Source: an uncultured Pontibacter sp. (lineage in GTDB: Bacteria > Bacteroidota > Bacteroidia > Cytophagales > Hymenobacteraceae). From it: a stretch of DNA of 64,000 bases. The stretch is taken from the NCBI RefSeq assembly GCF_947495565.1, contig NZ_CANLZM010000002.1, positions 434,001-498,000 on the forward strand, given 5' to 3'. Below are positions 34,989 to 44,085 of this stretch, one piece after another (positions within the stretch are counted from its first letter, which is position 1; each line of letters opens with the position of its first letter). The notes beneath the pieces were generated by a model. The model was given only the letters and a program-made list of their open reading frames with translations. It had not been told where the DNA came from and made no database searches. The position numbers were made by a program, and so were the translations under genes.

Positions 34989-37583
34989 ATGATTAACACG
35001 CTGATCGGGGATATTGGCCATACGAGTGTGATTGTGGCTTTTGTGGCGGCCATAGTATCCTCTTACGCATACTTTATGGCGTCGCGCGCCAACGTAGAAC
35101 TCACCGGCGACGATAGCTGGCGCAAGCTGGCACGCGGGGCTTTTTACGTGCACGGAGCCGCCGTCATGATGATAATCTTCTCGCTGTTCAACATTATTCA
35201 CGAGCATCGTTACGAATATTACTACGCCTGGAGCCACTCTTCCAACCACCTGCCGGTTCATTACATGATCTCCAGCTTCTGGGAAGGCCAGGAAGGATCG
35301 TTTCTGCTCTGGATATTCTGGCATGTAGTGCTGGGCGTGGTGCTGATTAACAGCAGCCGTAAAAACAAAGTATGGGAAGCTCCGGTAATGGGTGTTTTCG
35401 CCTTTGTGCAGCTCTTCCTTACATCCATGATTTTGGGTGTGGTGATTGGAGACCTGAAGATCGGCTCCTCTCCTTTTATTCTGATGCGCGACTTTATGCC
35501 GGATACGCCAGTGTTCGCCATGGACCCTGATTTTGTACCTGCCGATGGCACTGGCCTTAACCCGCTGCTACAGAACTACTGGATGGTGATTCACCCGCCA
35601 ACGCTGTTCCTGGGTTTTGCAGCTACACTGGTGCCATTTGCCTTCGCTATAGCCGGCCTTTGGAAAGGTAAGTTTGCCGAGTGGATTAAGCCTGCCCTGC
35701 CGTGGTCGCATTTTGCGGCTGTGTCTTTGGGCATTGGCATTATGATGGGTGCTTACTGGGCGTATGAAACACTCAACTTTGGTGGCTACTGGAACTGGGA
35801 CCCGGTGGAGAACGCCGTATACATTCCGTGGCTGGTGCTTGTGGGCGCTATCCATACAATGATTGCCTATAACCGTGGCAAGTCGGGTCTGAAAGCCTCT
35901 TTCATACTGGTGATCGCCTCTTTTATACTTATCCTTTACGCTACCTTCCTCACCCGAAGCGGCATTTTGGGTAATGCCTCTGTGCACTCATTTACGGACC
36001 TTGGCCTTTCCGGCCAGCTGTTTTCATACTTAGCGGCGCTTGCTGTGCTAGCGGTTGCGCTACTGGTATACCGCTGGAAAAGTATTCCGACTACTGATAA
36101 AGAATTGACCACTTACAGCGGCGAGTTTTGGGTGTTTATTGGGGCAGTTGTACTTTGTTTGGCTGCTTTCCAGGTATTGTTTACCACTTCTATTCCGGTT
36201 TACAACTCTTTTATGGGCTTTATCGGCATAGAGTCTAATGCAGCGCTGCCAGCTGATCAGATTGCACACTATACCAAGTTTCAGCTTTGGGGCGGTGTGG
36301 CAATTGCTATACTTACCGGCATCGGCCAATTACTGTGGTGGCGCAAAGGCGAGAAAGGCAGCTTTGTAGATGCGATTACTTTACCAGGCATGCTAACGCT
36401 GCTTTTCGCCAGCTTGATTATCGTGCTCTCCAAGCTCGGTATGCTGCACGAGACCATGGACAATCCTGTGTTTATTATCTTACTGGTAGCCGCCTTGTTT
36501 GCTGTGTTTGCTAACCTGAGCATCATCCTGAGCCTGCTGCACAAAAAGATATCGCTTTCGGGTGGTGCCGTGGCGCACATAGGCATAGCACTCATGCTGC
36601 TGGGCATACTGTTCTCATCAGGTTACGACAATATTATCTCCCAAAATACATCCGGCTTAGTTTACTCCCGTGAGTTTCCGGAAGATATTAACCGCGATAA
36701 CGTACTGCTGTGGCGCAACACGCCCGTGGACATGGACAAGTATAGCGTAAGCTACCATGGCCAGTTTCAGGAAGTGACCGGCGTACCAGGTTACATAAAC
36801 CGAGAGCTGCTCTTCCCTACCGCCGACCCGTATAAAACCATCGCGCGCGGCCAGATTAAGGCAGACGACAAAGTATACTTCGAGACCGGCGATACACTAG
36901 AGTTATACTCTCCGGAAAACACATACTACAAGGTAGAGTTTAAAGAGCGTGAAGGCGATAAGGTGTTTACCCTTTATCCGCGCGCGCAGGTAAACCCTAA
37001 CATGGGCCTACTAGCTTCTCCGGATATTCAGCATTTTGCTAACATGGACCTTTATACCCACGTTTCTTCCATTCCTGACCCGAACGAGGAGAAAGACTGG
37101 GGCGAGCTGCAGGAGTATGATCTTGCCGTTGGAGACACTATTATCCTGAATGATTATGTGGCTGTGTTTAACGGTGTGGAGCAGATAAAGCAAGTGCCGG
37201 GCGTAACGCTGGAACCAGGCGATGTGGCCGTGCAAGCTGATCTGAAAATATACGGAGAGCGTAAAACTTACCACGCACACCCGGTGCTGATGATCAAGAA
37301 CCAGATGATGGGCCGCGTACCGGAAGAAGTCGGTGATCTTGGCCTGCGCCTCACCTTCCTGAACATCGACACAGAAAATAACAAGTTTAAGATAGGTGTA
37401 AACGCTTCGCAAAAGGACTATGTGATTCTAAAAGCAATTGAAAAGCCTTTTGTAAACATCCTCTGGATAGGCACTATTGTTATGTCTATCGGTTTTGTGA
37501 TGGCCATTGTGCGCCGCAAAGACGGTAGCGCAAAAGCCAAGCCAGCCGCTCCGAAAGAAAAGAGAAAAGCACAGGCAGCTTAA
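34989..37583 (+). CDS. ccmF: Cytochrome c heme lyase subunit CcmF
   Basis: 864-aa polytopic membrane protein that joins heme to apocytochrome c. The WWD-type heme-binding motif GGYWNWDPVENAVYIPWL is near residues 261-278. Conserved HP motifs appear in VIHPPTLFLGFA near 199 and in HSSNHLPVHY near 83, with further His on periplasmic loops. A soluble domain near 560-800 follows and a basic tail (KPAAPKEKRKAQAA) ends it. This is longer than the roughly 650-aa proteobacterial form because of an extended periplasmic part. No ccmG or ccmH follows. Confidence 0.94.
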   Translation: MINTLIGDIGHTSVIVAFVAAIVSSYAYFMASRANVELTGDDSWRKLARGAFYVHGAAVMMIIFSLFNIIHEHRYEYYYAWSHSSNHLPVHYMISSFWEGQEGSFLLWIFWHVVLGVVLINSSRKNKVWEAPVMGVFAFVQLFLTSMILGVVIGDLKIGSSPFILMRDFMPDTPVFAMDPDFVPADGTGLNPLLQNYWMVIHPPTLFLGFAATLVPFAFAIAGLWKGKFAEWIKPALPWSHFAAVSLGIGIMMGAYWAYETLNFGGYWNWDPVENAVYIPWLVLVGAIHTMIAYNRGKSGLKASFILVIASFILILYATFLTRSGILGNASVHSFTDLGLSGQLFSYLAALAVLAVALLVYRWKSIPTTDKELTTYSGEFWVFIGAVVLCLAAFQVLFTTSIPVYNSFMGFIGIESNAALPADQIAHYTKFQLWGGVAIAILTGIGQLLWWRKGEKGSFVDAITLPGMLTLLFASLIIVLSKLGMLHETMDNPVFIILLVAALFAVFANLSIILSLLHKKISLSGGAVAHIGIALMLLGILFSSGYDNIISQNTSGLVYSREFPEDINRDNVLLWRNTPVDMDKYSVSYHGQFQEVTGVPGYINRELLFPTADPYKTIARGQIKADDKVYFETGDTLELYSPENTYYKVEFKEREGDKVFTLYPRAQVNPNMGLLASPDIQHFANMDLYTHVSSIPDPNEEKDWGELQEYDLAVGDTIILNDYVAVFNGVEQIKQVPGVTLEPGDVAVQADLKIYGERKTYHAHPVLMIKNQMMGRVPEEVGDLGLRLTFLNIDTENNKFKIGVNASQKDYVILKAIEKPFVNILWIGTIVMSIGFVMAIVRRKDGSAKAKPAAPKEKRKAQAA

Positions 37584-37600
37584 TTGCAGCCGACCGTATT

Positions 37601-37637
37601 AAAAGCCTTTGCTGTTGTAGCAAAGGCTTTTTTGTTT
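37601..37637 (+). terminator. Terminator of the ccm cluster
   Basis: Perfect 11-bp stem AAAAGCCTTTG / CAAAGGCTTTT followed by TTTTGTTTTG. Confidence 0.9.
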
Positions 37638-37689
37638 TGCAGCCCGTACCGCTTAACTTGCCGTAGCAGCAAAGTATAAACAAGAAAGT

Positions 37690-38469
37690 ATGAACATAGC
37701 TATAATTGGAGCAGGCAATGTGGGTTGGCATCTGGCACAGGCGCTGCAGTCGGCGGGGCATACCATAACCGCCGCTTACAGCCGCTCCGCCTCTCCCCGC
37801 GAAGAACTGGCTCAGCTTTTGCCTCACGCGCAACCTGTCGGCTCGCTTAATTTTCAATCCATTGCTGCTGACGTTGCCCTAATAGCCGTGCCTGACGCCG
37901 CACTTGCCTCTGTGGCCGCCGCTCTGCAGGTAAAACAGGGAACAGTGGTGGCACATACATCAGGGTCGCAGCCCTTGAGTATACTTAACACTGTAAAAGG
38001 CGCTACAACCGGTGTTTTTTATCCGCTCCAGACATTCTCTAAAACCAAAACAGTAGACTTTAAACAGGTGCCTATACTTTTAGAGGCCAGGGATGAGGAA
38101 ACGCTTCAGCTGCTGCTGAGCCTGGCGCAAAGTATAAGCAGCACTGTGGAAGCCGTGGCATCAGGGGCCCGAAAGCAGCTGCACCTGGCAGCCGTGTTTG
38201 CCTGTAATTTCACCAATCATTTGCTGGGCATCAGCCGAGAACTGCTTGAGGAAGCCAACCTGCCCCACCACCTGCTGCAGCCGCTCTTGCAGGAAACTAT
38301 TGCCAAGGCCATGCAGCAGCACCCGTACACGGTTCAAACCGGTCCCGCTATCCGTCACGACCAAAACGTGATTGAAGCGCACCTGCACATGCTGCAGCAG
38401 CAGCCTCAACTGCAGGAGCTTTACCGGCTGCTCACACAAAGTATACAGGCCGCTTCTAAAAACCATTAA
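37690..38469 (+). CDS. Rossmann-like and DUF2520 domain protein
   Basis: 259-aa NAD(P)-binding-fold protein. The glycine motif IGAGNVGWHLAQAL at residues 5-18 begins a Rossmann-like domain (to about 115). A helical DUF2520 C-terminal domain follows, with KQLHLAAVFACNFTNHLLG near 160 and GPAIRHDQNVI near 216. Layout resembles ProC / ketopantoate reductases, so a reductase is likely, but the substrate is unknown. In Bacteroidota this family usually lies next to the KdsC-like phosphatase found 900 bp downstream. Confidence 0.88.
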   Translation: MNIAIIGAGNVGWHLAQALQSAGHTITAAYSRSASPREELAQLLPHAQPVGSLNFQSIAADVALIAVPDAALASVAAALQVKQGTVVAHTSGSQPLSILNTVKGATTGVFYPLQTFSKTKTVDFKQVPILLEARDEETLQLLLSLAQSISSTVEAVASGARKQLHLAAVFACNFTNHLLGISRELLEEANLPHHLLQPLLQETIAKAMQQHPYTVQTGPAIRHDQNVIEAHLHMLQQQPQLQELYRLLTQSIQAASKNH

Positions 38470-38524
38470 CCATTTATTCCAAATACCTGTTAAACTAAGC
38501 CAGCGTATAAGCCTTCTCGTATAC

Positions 38525-38555
38525 TTTGATTCGGAAAGCTGGCTTTGTAACTTTG
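38525..38555 (+). promoter_or_regulatory. Promoter of fdx-iscX
   Basis: TTTG (38525-38528), 19 bp spacer, TAACTTTG (38548-38555): an ideal Bacteroidota promoter. The -33 TTTG is the end of a TATACTTTG copy of the dispersed heptamer. The start codon is 23 bp downstream. Confidence 0.75.
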
Positions 38556-38578
38556 CACTTTAGTATAAAGACACAGAC

Positions 38579-38908
38579 ATGAAAGTTGTAAATATAACAT
38601 TTAAGTTTGCCGACGGCTCACCGGATGAGACTCACCCGGCTGTTGAAGGCGAATCAGTGCTGGATGTAGCCCTTAACAACAGCATACAGCTGCAGCACAA
38701 CTGCGGCGGCGTGTGTGGCTGCAGCACCTGCCACGTATACATAGAAGCCGGCATGGACGACCTGCCGGAGATCTCAGACAAAGAAGAAGACTATATTGAC
38801 CGTGCTGTAGATCCGCGCATCAACTCCAGGCTAGGCTGCCAGTGCGTAGTGCAGGGCAATGAGGATGTTGTGGTTACTATTCCGGAGCAGGATTTTCTGG
38901 GCCATTAA
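38579..38908 (+). CDS. fdx: Adrenodoxin-type 2Fe-2S ferredoxin
   Basis: 109-aa ferredoxin. The ligand set CGGVCGCSTCHVYI near residues 42-55 with LGCQC near 89 is of the Isc/adrenodoxin type, and the acidic stretch DDLPEISDKEEDYIDRA fits docking to reductases. It probably supplies electrons for Fe-S cluster assembly, supported by iscX 72 bp downstream, as in proteobacterial isc operons. A strong promoter lies directly upstream. Confidence 0.93.
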   Translation: MKVVNITFKFADGSPDETHPAVEGESVLDVALNNSIQLQHNCGGVCGCSTCHVYIEAGMDDLPEISDKEEDYIDRAVDPRINSRLGCQCVVQGNEDVVVTIPEQDFLGH

Positions 38909-38980
38909 TTCATTAGATAAACAACAAACGGCATCTATCGGTAACAGGTAAATGCTGGATGATAAAGAGAAAGACAAAGT

Positions 38981-39217
38981 ATGAGCTACGAGCCACCAAT
39001 ACACTGGAACGATTACGAAGACATTGCCATGGCGCTTTACGAGAAGTTCGGCGATGATTTTACAGAGTCTAAGATTTACCGCATCCGTTTCACCGAGCTG
39101 CTGGACTGGGTGCTGTCGCTGCCTAACTTTGAGGGCACCCGCGAGCAGGCTAACGAAGGACACCTGGAGCAAATCCAAGCGGCCTGGGTATACGAGTGGC
39201 GCGATAACCAGGATTAA
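38981..39217 (+). CDS. iscX: Fe-S assembly protein IscX
   Basis: 78-aa acidic winged-helix protein. Family features are IHWNDYEDIAMALYEKF at residues 7-23, IYRIRFTELLDWVLSLPNF and HLEQIQAAWVYEW at the end. IscX binds IscS and iron and tunes cluster assembly. Pairing with fdx mirrors the 3' end of the Escherichia isc operon; iscS/iscU are not present here. A terminator follows. Confidence 0.92.
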   Translation: MSYEPPIHWNDYEDIAMALYEKFGDDFTESKIYRIRFTELLDWVLSLPNFEGTREQANEGHLEQIQAAWVYEWRDNQD

Positions 39218-39264
39218 TTCATACCTGTATCTGCAAGTATAAATTCAGAATTTTCTATACTTTT

Positions 39265-39301
39265 AAAGGCTCTTTCAGCGGAAAGAGCCTTTTCAGTTTT
39301 T
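39265..39301 (+). terminator. Terminator of fdx-iscX
   Basis: 12-bp stem AAAGGCTCTTTC / GAAAGAGCCTTT followed by TTCAGTTTTT. Two heptamer copies lie just upstream. Confidence 0.88.
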
Positions 39302-39355
39302 ATAAAGTAACATAGAGCTGCCAGTTTAAAGCTCCTTCACCTATAAATCACTTAT

Positions 39356-39853
39356 ATGTCTATTACCCAAACTGACTTCAAAAGCATCAACACATTCGTT
39401 TTTGATGTAGATGGTGTGCTAACCGATGGTTTGCTTTACTGCTTTGCCGACGGCGAACAAGTTCGCGCTTTTAATATAAAAGACGGCTTTGCCATTAAGC
39501 ACGCCATCAGCCAAGGCTATCGCGTTGCCATCATCTCAGGCAAAAACGAGCCCGGTGTGCGCCGCCGCCTCGAACAGCTGGGCATTGAAGACATTTATTT
39601 AGGCATTGATGAAAAAGTGGATACACTGGAGGATTACTTATACATGCAGGGCATTAATCCGGCCACGGTAGCTTACATGGGAGACGACATGCCGGACTAT
39701 GAGGTAATGCAGCGCTGCGGTTTGCGCGCCTGCCCAGCCGATGCTGCCGAAGACATTAAAGCCATCTCTACATTTATCTCCACTAAAAATGGAGGCCGGG
39801 GAGCTGTTAGACAGCTTATTGAGACTATCATGAAAACACAGGACAACTGGTAG
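39356..39853 (+). CDS. KdsC-like HAD phosphatase
   Basis: 165-aa HAD-superfamily phosphatase of the 3-deoxy-D-manno-octulosonate 8-phosphate phosphatase type, acting in Kdo synthesis for LPS. The nucleophile motif FVFDVDGVLTDG is at residues 12-23. IISGKNEPGVRRR gives motif II and AYMGDDMPDYEVMQRCG motif IV. No cap domain is present, and the length suits the tetrameric KdsC form. Its specificity is inferred from family. Confidence 0.9.
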   Translation: MSITQTDFKSINTFVFDVDGVLTDGLLYCFADGEQVRAFNIKDGFAIKHAISQGYRVAIISGKNEPGVRRRLEQLGIEDIYLGIDEKVDTLEDYLYMQGINPATVAYMGDDMPDYEVMQRCGLRACPADAAEDIKAISTFISTKNGGRGAVRQLIETIMKTQDNW

Positions 39854-39974
39854 CTAAATTGGATTTATACTATTTTACCAATAAATAGAAGATTTTATTT
39901 AATAGACTATTGGATATATAGAAAATAATTTTTAGTTTACGACCAGTTTAATTACCATCAACAGTTCAATTTTT

Positions 39975-40169
39975 ATGAAGACAGGAAAAGTAAAGTTCTT
40001 TATCGAATCAAAAGGTTTCGGCTTTATCACCGAAGACGACACTAACGAAGATTTCTTTGTACACGTTACCGGCCTAAACGGTCTGCAGATTGAGCAAAAC
40101 GATCGCGTTGAGTTCGACACGGTAGAAGGCAAAAAAGGAATCAATGCAGTAAACGTGAAGAAGTTCTAA
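39975..40169 (+). CDS. Cold-shock domain protein
   Basis: 64-aa single cold-shock domain. RNP1 is KGFGFITE (about 13-20) and RNP2 DFFVHVTG (about 26-33), with a basic C-terminal end VNVKKF. It binds single-stranded RNA or DNA and loosens RNA structure. The 121-base upstream region is very AT-rich and could form a long structured leader, as in cspA-type thermosensors; that is a guess. A terminator follows directly. Confidence 0.93.
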   Translation: MKTGKVKFFIESKGFGFITEDDTNEDFFVHVTGLNGLQIEQNDRVEFDTVEGKKGINAVNVKKF

Positions 40170-40193
40170 GCAAACATACTTTACATGCACAGG

Positions 40194-40222
40194 AAAAGCC
40201 CCTACTACAGGGGCTTTTTTTG
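40194..40222 (+). terminator. Terminator of csp gene
   Basis: AAAAGCCCCT / AGGGGCTTTT stem followed by TTTTG. Confidence 0.88.
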
Positions 40223-40285
40223 TTGCCTGTTCGGTGTTGCGTCGTAATTTTGTAGCATCAAGCCACACCTGCACCCATACCGCCC

Positions 40286-41128
40286 GTGAAATACATCCTG
40301 ACACTAATACGTGCCCGCAACTTGGTCATGATTGTACTGAGCCAGGCGCTGGTGCAGGCTTGCCTTTTGGCCCCGGGCCTGGAGTGGCACAGGCTGCTAG
40401 ACACAAAATTCTGGGTGTTGGCGCTCTCTACTGTTTGCATAGCCGCCGCCGGCTACATCATCAACGACTACTACGATATCAAGATTGACGCCATCAATAA
40501 GCCGGAACGGCTACTGATAGGCCGCCGGATACGCAGGCGAAAGGCCATGTTTGCCCACTTGATTTTGTCAGGAGCGGGTTTGCTGTTGGGGTTGTTACTC
40601 TCTATACCTGTAGGGCTTATAAATCTGGGGGCTGTGCTGCTGCTCTGGGGCTATTCGGCACGGCTCAAGAAAATGCTGCTGATCGGAAATGTGGTGATTG
40701 CGCTGCTTTCGGCTTCTATGCTGCTGATAGTGGCTGTGTACGCAGACGAGCTTAACCGCATTACGCTTGGCTATGCCACCTTCGCGTTTCTGATTTCGCT
40801 TATCCGGGAGATTATCAAAGACATTGAGGATATGAAAGGCGACGCCTCCTTTGAGTGCCGCACACTGCCTATTGTAGCTGGTATGCGAGGCGCTAAACTG
40901 GTGCTTTACCCGTTGGTGGCGGTATTTCAGACTTTTGTTATCATTGTTATACTTCACCCTGCCTCCAGTCTGCTTTTTGATGGCTACATGGTGTTGCTTG
41001 TACTGCTGCCAAGTGTCTGGCTAATCGTAAAGCTGCTGCGCGCAGACCGCAAACGCGATTTTACGTACCTCAGCAACCTAAATAAGCTTATTATGTTTAC
41101 CGGCATACTGTCTATGCTGCTGCTGTAA
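40286..41128 (+). CDS. UbiA-family prenyltransferase, GGGP-synthase-like
   Basis: 280-aa membrane prenyltransferase with about eight helices and a GTG start. The two Asp-rich motifs are present: NDYYDIKIDAINKPER near residues 60-75 and DIEDMKGDASFECRTLPI near 180. The closest family is geranylgeranylglycerol-phosphate geranylgeranyltransferase, widely annotated in Bacteroidota. The true acceptor there is unsettled, so menaquinone or other prenyl transfer is an alternative. The first bases partly overlap the GC-rich leader with the hairpin-free start. Confidence 0.82.
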   Translation: MKYILTLIRARNLVMIVLSQALVQACLLAPGLEWHRLLDTKFWVLALSTVCIAAAGYIINDYYDIKIDAINKPERLLIGRRIRRRKAMFAHLILSGAGLLLGLLLSIPVGLINLGAVLLLWGYSARLKKMLLIGNVVIALLSASMLLIVAVYADELNRITLGYATFAFLISLIREIIKDIEDMKGDASFECRTLPIVAGMRGAKLVLYPLVAVFQTFVIIVILHPASSLLFDGYMVLLVLLPSVWLIVKLLRADRKRDFTYLSNLNKLIMFTGILSMLLL

Positions 41129-41131
41129 AAT

Positions 41132-41163
41132 AAAAAGCCCGGGCGGCAGACCCAGGCTTTTTG
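41132..41163. terminator. Bidirectional terminator
   Basis: AAAAAGCC...GGCTTTTT with GGG/CCC inside and one C-A mismatch, between convergent genes. Confidence 0.8.
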
Positions 41164-41187
41164 TAATCAATAAGCAATTTTGTTGCG

Positions 41188-41931
41188 TTACCTTACAATC
41201 AGGCGACTTGATGCTACATCTTTTTCAGCCATTACTTTTACAAAGTAAGTGCCGCGGGCATACTGTTTGGTGTCAATCTCCACAATACCGTTTGCATTGC
41301 GTAGCTCAAGCACTTTGCGGCCTAAAATATCCACTACAGCAACATTTGCATTACGGATGCTGCCCAGGTTTACTCTTACTGCCCCCTCCGAAACGGTAGG
41401 GTAAACAGCTACGCGTGTGTTTCCGATCATATCATCAATGCCTGCCACTGTGCCAACCGTAATAGTTTCGGTTACTGTTGCTAAAGGGTTGCCATCAGCG
41501 CGGCGCAGGATCAGGTCATACTTATAAATACCGGGCGCTGAGAAATTGATTTTAAAGAACTCCTTGTAAGAATCCATCAGTTCCTCACCTCCTTCAGGCC
41601 CAACTACAGCAACGCTATCCTCAAAAGTTACTTCTGAGTACACTGCCTCATCTTCTGTTGTGGCTTCGCGGTTAGAGTTATAGAATAAGGTAAAGTTTTC
41701 GCTCTGAGCCGGGTTATGCAGCTTTATTTCCAGGTTTGCACTCTCGCCCACGCGGTCAAAAGAGTTTATTAGCACCTGCCACTGTATATCTGTTCCCACA
41801 GCCAAGTTTCCCTGTTCAGAGATCACATCAAGGGTACCGTTTATGGTAGGTTCTTTAGTCTGTGCACTGCTTAAACCTGTTGCCAGCACAAAGGCCATTA
41901 CAGTCGCAATAACGTGTAGAGTTTTTTTCAT
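41188..41931 (-). CDS. Secreted protein with T9SS type A sorting domain
   Basis: 247-aa exported protein. A signal peptide (hydrophobic VIATVMAFVLATGLSSAQ) is followed by a single Ig-like beta domain of about 120 residues rich in Glu and Asp. Its C-terminal 80 residues (VAVYPTVSEGAVRVNLG ... GTYFVKVMAEKDVASSRLIVR) form the sorting domain that targets the T9SS. Its function is unknown; it is small for a T9SS cargo and lacks a catalytic domain. It is convergent with ubiA. Confidence 0.82.
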   Translation of the reverse strand: MKKTLHVIATVMAFVLATGLSSAQTKEPTINGTLDVISEQGNLAVGTDIQWQVLINSFDRVGESANLEIKLHNPAQSENFTLFYNSNREATTEDEAVYSEVTFEDSVAVVGPEGGEELMDSYKEFFKINFSAPGIYKYDLILRRADGNPLATVTETITVGTVAGIDDMIGNTRVAVYPTVSEGAVRVNLGSIRNANVAVVDILGRKVLELRNANGIVEIDTKQYARGTYFVKVMAEKDVASSRLIVR

Positions 41932-42076
41932 TGTGAAAAATTTTAACTTTTCAATATTAGGTGTGATAATATGATTTTTAGAGATAGTATTAGCTTACAT
42001 ACGCAAAAGGCCTGCTTTTGCTTTCATTTTTTAATACTTTTTTTACTATATATCTTTTGCGGTTTGTAAGCGTTTA

Positions 42077-42106
42077 TTGTTTTATCAAGGCAAGTATGTA
42101 TATTTG
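42077..42106 (+). promoter_or_regulatory. Promoter of the Fur-family gene
   Basis: TTG (42077-42079), 19 bp, TATATTTG (42099-42106): good match to the Bacteroidota consensus. The start codon is 31 bp downstream. Confidence 0.65.
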
Positions 42107-42137
42107 ATATTGTTACAGACTGGGAATAGCAATAAAA

Positions 42138-42569
42138 ATGGACAAAGCGCAACAGCTGCTATTAGACTATAATTTGCGTAAAACTGGTTGCCGGCTGGAG
42201 GTACTGCACCAGCTTATGTGCAACGGCTTTGCACTCTCGCATGCAGATCTGGAAAGGCTTATCGGTGACAGTTATGACCGTGTAACGATTTACCGCACCC
42301 TGTATTCGTTTGAAAAGAACGGGCTGATACACAGCATAAAAGATGTAAGCGGCGCTATAAAGTTTGCGCTCTGTAAACACGACGCCTGCTCACAGCAAAA
42401 GCACCAAGACAACCACATACATTTCAACTGCTCCTCCTGCGGCCAAACCTTCTGCCTGAACGACGTGAATATTCCGCTTCTGGCGCTGCCACAAGGTTAT
42501 ATAGCCGATCGCCTGCATTTCTCAGCTGAGGGCATCTGCAAAGGTTGCAGCCAAGAAGTAAACGTTTGA
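42138..42569 (+). CDS. Fur-family metal-responsive regulator
   Basis: 143-aa winged-helix repressor. The DNA-binding half holds SHADLERLIGDSYDRVTIYRTLYSFEKNGLI (positions about 35-64). The dimerisation half carries His/Cys metal ligands: HDACSQQKHQDNHIHF near 84, CSSCGQTFCL near 102 and a CKGC pair near 136. These two CxxC pairs are the structural zinc site. Whether it senses iron, zinc or peroxide cannot be decided. DUF4442 gene follows after 19 bp, so they may be co-transcribed. Confidence 0.9.
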   Translation: MDKAQQLLLDYNLRKTGCRLEVLHQLMCNGFALSHADLERLIGDSYDRVTIYRTLYSFEKNGLIHSIKDVSGAIKFALCKHDACSQQKHQDNHIHFNCSSCGQTFCLNDVNIPLLALPQGYIADRLHFSAEGICKGCSQEVNV

Positions 42570-42588
42570 GCAATACTTAAATACGCCT

Positions 42589-43089
42589 ATGAAGCACCAG
42601 CAAAACAATGCCGAAGAGTTTCAGAAGTTGGTTACATCGCCGGTTAAGTTCCGCCTCTTCCTGCTGGCTAAATTACCGATGGCCTATTTGGCGGGCCTGC
42701 GCGTCGCCTCTCTCACCACAGAGCGCGCTACCGTTACCATACCTTACCAATACATCAATAAAAACCCGTTTAACTCCATTTACTTTGCCTGCTTAAGTAT
42801 GGCGGCCGAGCTCTCCACGGGTGCGCTTTGCATGATGCATGTGTACAAATCCAAACCTGCCGTATCTATGCTGGTGGTGAACATGGAGGCTAACTTCACG
42901 AAGAAAGCGGTGGGCAAAATCTCCTTTACCTGCCAAGACGGCCAACAGATACAACAGGCTGTGGAGCAAACAAAAGCTACCGGAGAGGGTGTAACCGTGG
43001 TGGCAACAAGTATTGGTGTAGATGAGGGCGGAGATCAGGTAGCAGCATTCCGCTTTACCTGGTCATTAAAAGCGAGGCAGAAAGTATAG
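42589..43089 (+). CDS. DUF4442 hotdog-fold protein
   Basis: 166-aa protein of the DUF4442 family, which adopts the hotdog fold of acyl-CoA thioesterases. Motifs visible are KLPMAYLAGLRVASLTTERATVTIPY near residues 26-51 and NPFNSIYFACLSMAAELSTG near 59-78. A thioesterase role on an acyl-CoA or related thioester is inferred. It ends in an AAGTATA heptamer that includes its stop. Downstream of the Fur-family gene. Confidence 0.82.
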   Translation: MKHQQNNAEEFQKLVTSPVKFRLFLLAKLPMAYLAGLRVASLTTERATVTIPYQYINKNPFNSIYFACLSMAAELSTGALCMMHVYKSKPAVSMLVVNMEANFTKKAVGKISFTCQDGQQIQQAVEQTKATGEGVTVVATSIGVDEGGDQVAAFRFTWSLKARQKV

Positions 43090-43174
43090 AACGGCGGGCA
43101 GCTAAAGACCATGCATTTGTTCGGTTTTGGCAACCTATACTTGTAACTTGCAGCCTAAACCATAGTACCCACGC

Positions 43175-43999
43175 ATGAAATTCCGAGCTATCTGCACTGA
43201 CATAGACGGCACCCTGCTCAACAGCGAGCGCCAGTTGTCGCAGCGCACCATTCATACTTTCAGGAACCTGGACAGAAGCGTGCCGGTAATTCTGGCCTCC
43301 TCACGCATGCCGAGCGCTATGCGCCACCTGCAGCAGGAGCTGAATATCCTACACCACCCGCTTATCTGCTTTAACGGCGGTTATGTAATTCATTTTGAGG
43401 ATGATCAGGCCTCGCCTCTGCAACTGGATTCTGTACAGATTCAGTCGAGTATCTGCCAGATTATCCACGACTTTACCACGGGCACCGACATACACGTAAG
43501 CCTTTATGAGCAGGATAACTGGTACGCTCCTTCACTGGATTATTGGGCAGAGCGCGAGCAGCGCATAACGAAAGTCACTCCGAAGATTGCCGAACTGGCG
43601 CCTATACTTGATAAGTGGCACCAGGCAGAGACAGGCGCGCACAAGGTAATGTGCATGGGCCCCGCCGACGAGATAGATGCACTGCAGCAGGAACTGAATA
43701 GTAACTACGCCGATAAAGTACATGCTTATCGCTCTAAAGACACCTATTTAGAAATTGCGCCGCGTGCTATTTCCAAAGCCACAGCCCTGGAACTGCTGCT
43801 AAAAGAGCGTTTTGGCATAGCCATGCAAGAGGTAATGGCCTTCGGCGACAACTACAACGACATTCATATGCTGCAGGAAGCAGGCCTTGGCATAGCCGTG
43901 GGAAATGCCCGCGAAGAAGTAAGAGCCGTAGCCGACGAGATAACGCTTAAAAGTATAGAAGATGGTGTTGCCGTGGCTATTGAGAAGTACTGGAATTAA
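43175..43999 (+). CDS. Cof-type HAD-IIB hydrolase
   Basis: 274-aa phosphatase of the HAD superfamily with a C2 cap. Motif I CTDIDGTLLNSERQLS (about 6-21), motif II ILASSRMPSAM, and motif IV AFGDNYNDIHMLQEAGLGIAVGNA (about 222-245) are complete. Enzymes of this type act on sugar phosphates, flavin or pyridoxal phosphates; the natural substrate here is unknown. It is single, with a strong Bacteroidota-like region upstream near 43125. Confidence 0.92.
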   Translation: MKFRAICTDIDGTLLNSERQLSQRTIHTFRNLDRSVPVILASSRMPSAMRHLQQELNILHHPLICFNGGYVIHFEDDQASPLQLDSVQIQSSICQIIHDFTTGTDIHVSLYEQDNWYAPSLDYWAEREQRITKVTPKIAELAPILDKWHQAETGAHKVMCMGPADEIDALQQELNSNYADKVHAYRSKDTYLEIAPRAISKATALELLLKERFGIAMQEVMAFGDNYNDIHMLQEAGLGIAVGNAREEVRAVADEITLKSIEDGVAVAIEKYWN

Positions 44000-44085
44000 C
44001 TTAGAAATAAGAAATAGAGGCATAGGACTTACCGGATACTGCTGTCTCTGGTTTGCTTTAACCTACAATTATCACATCCCCACAA

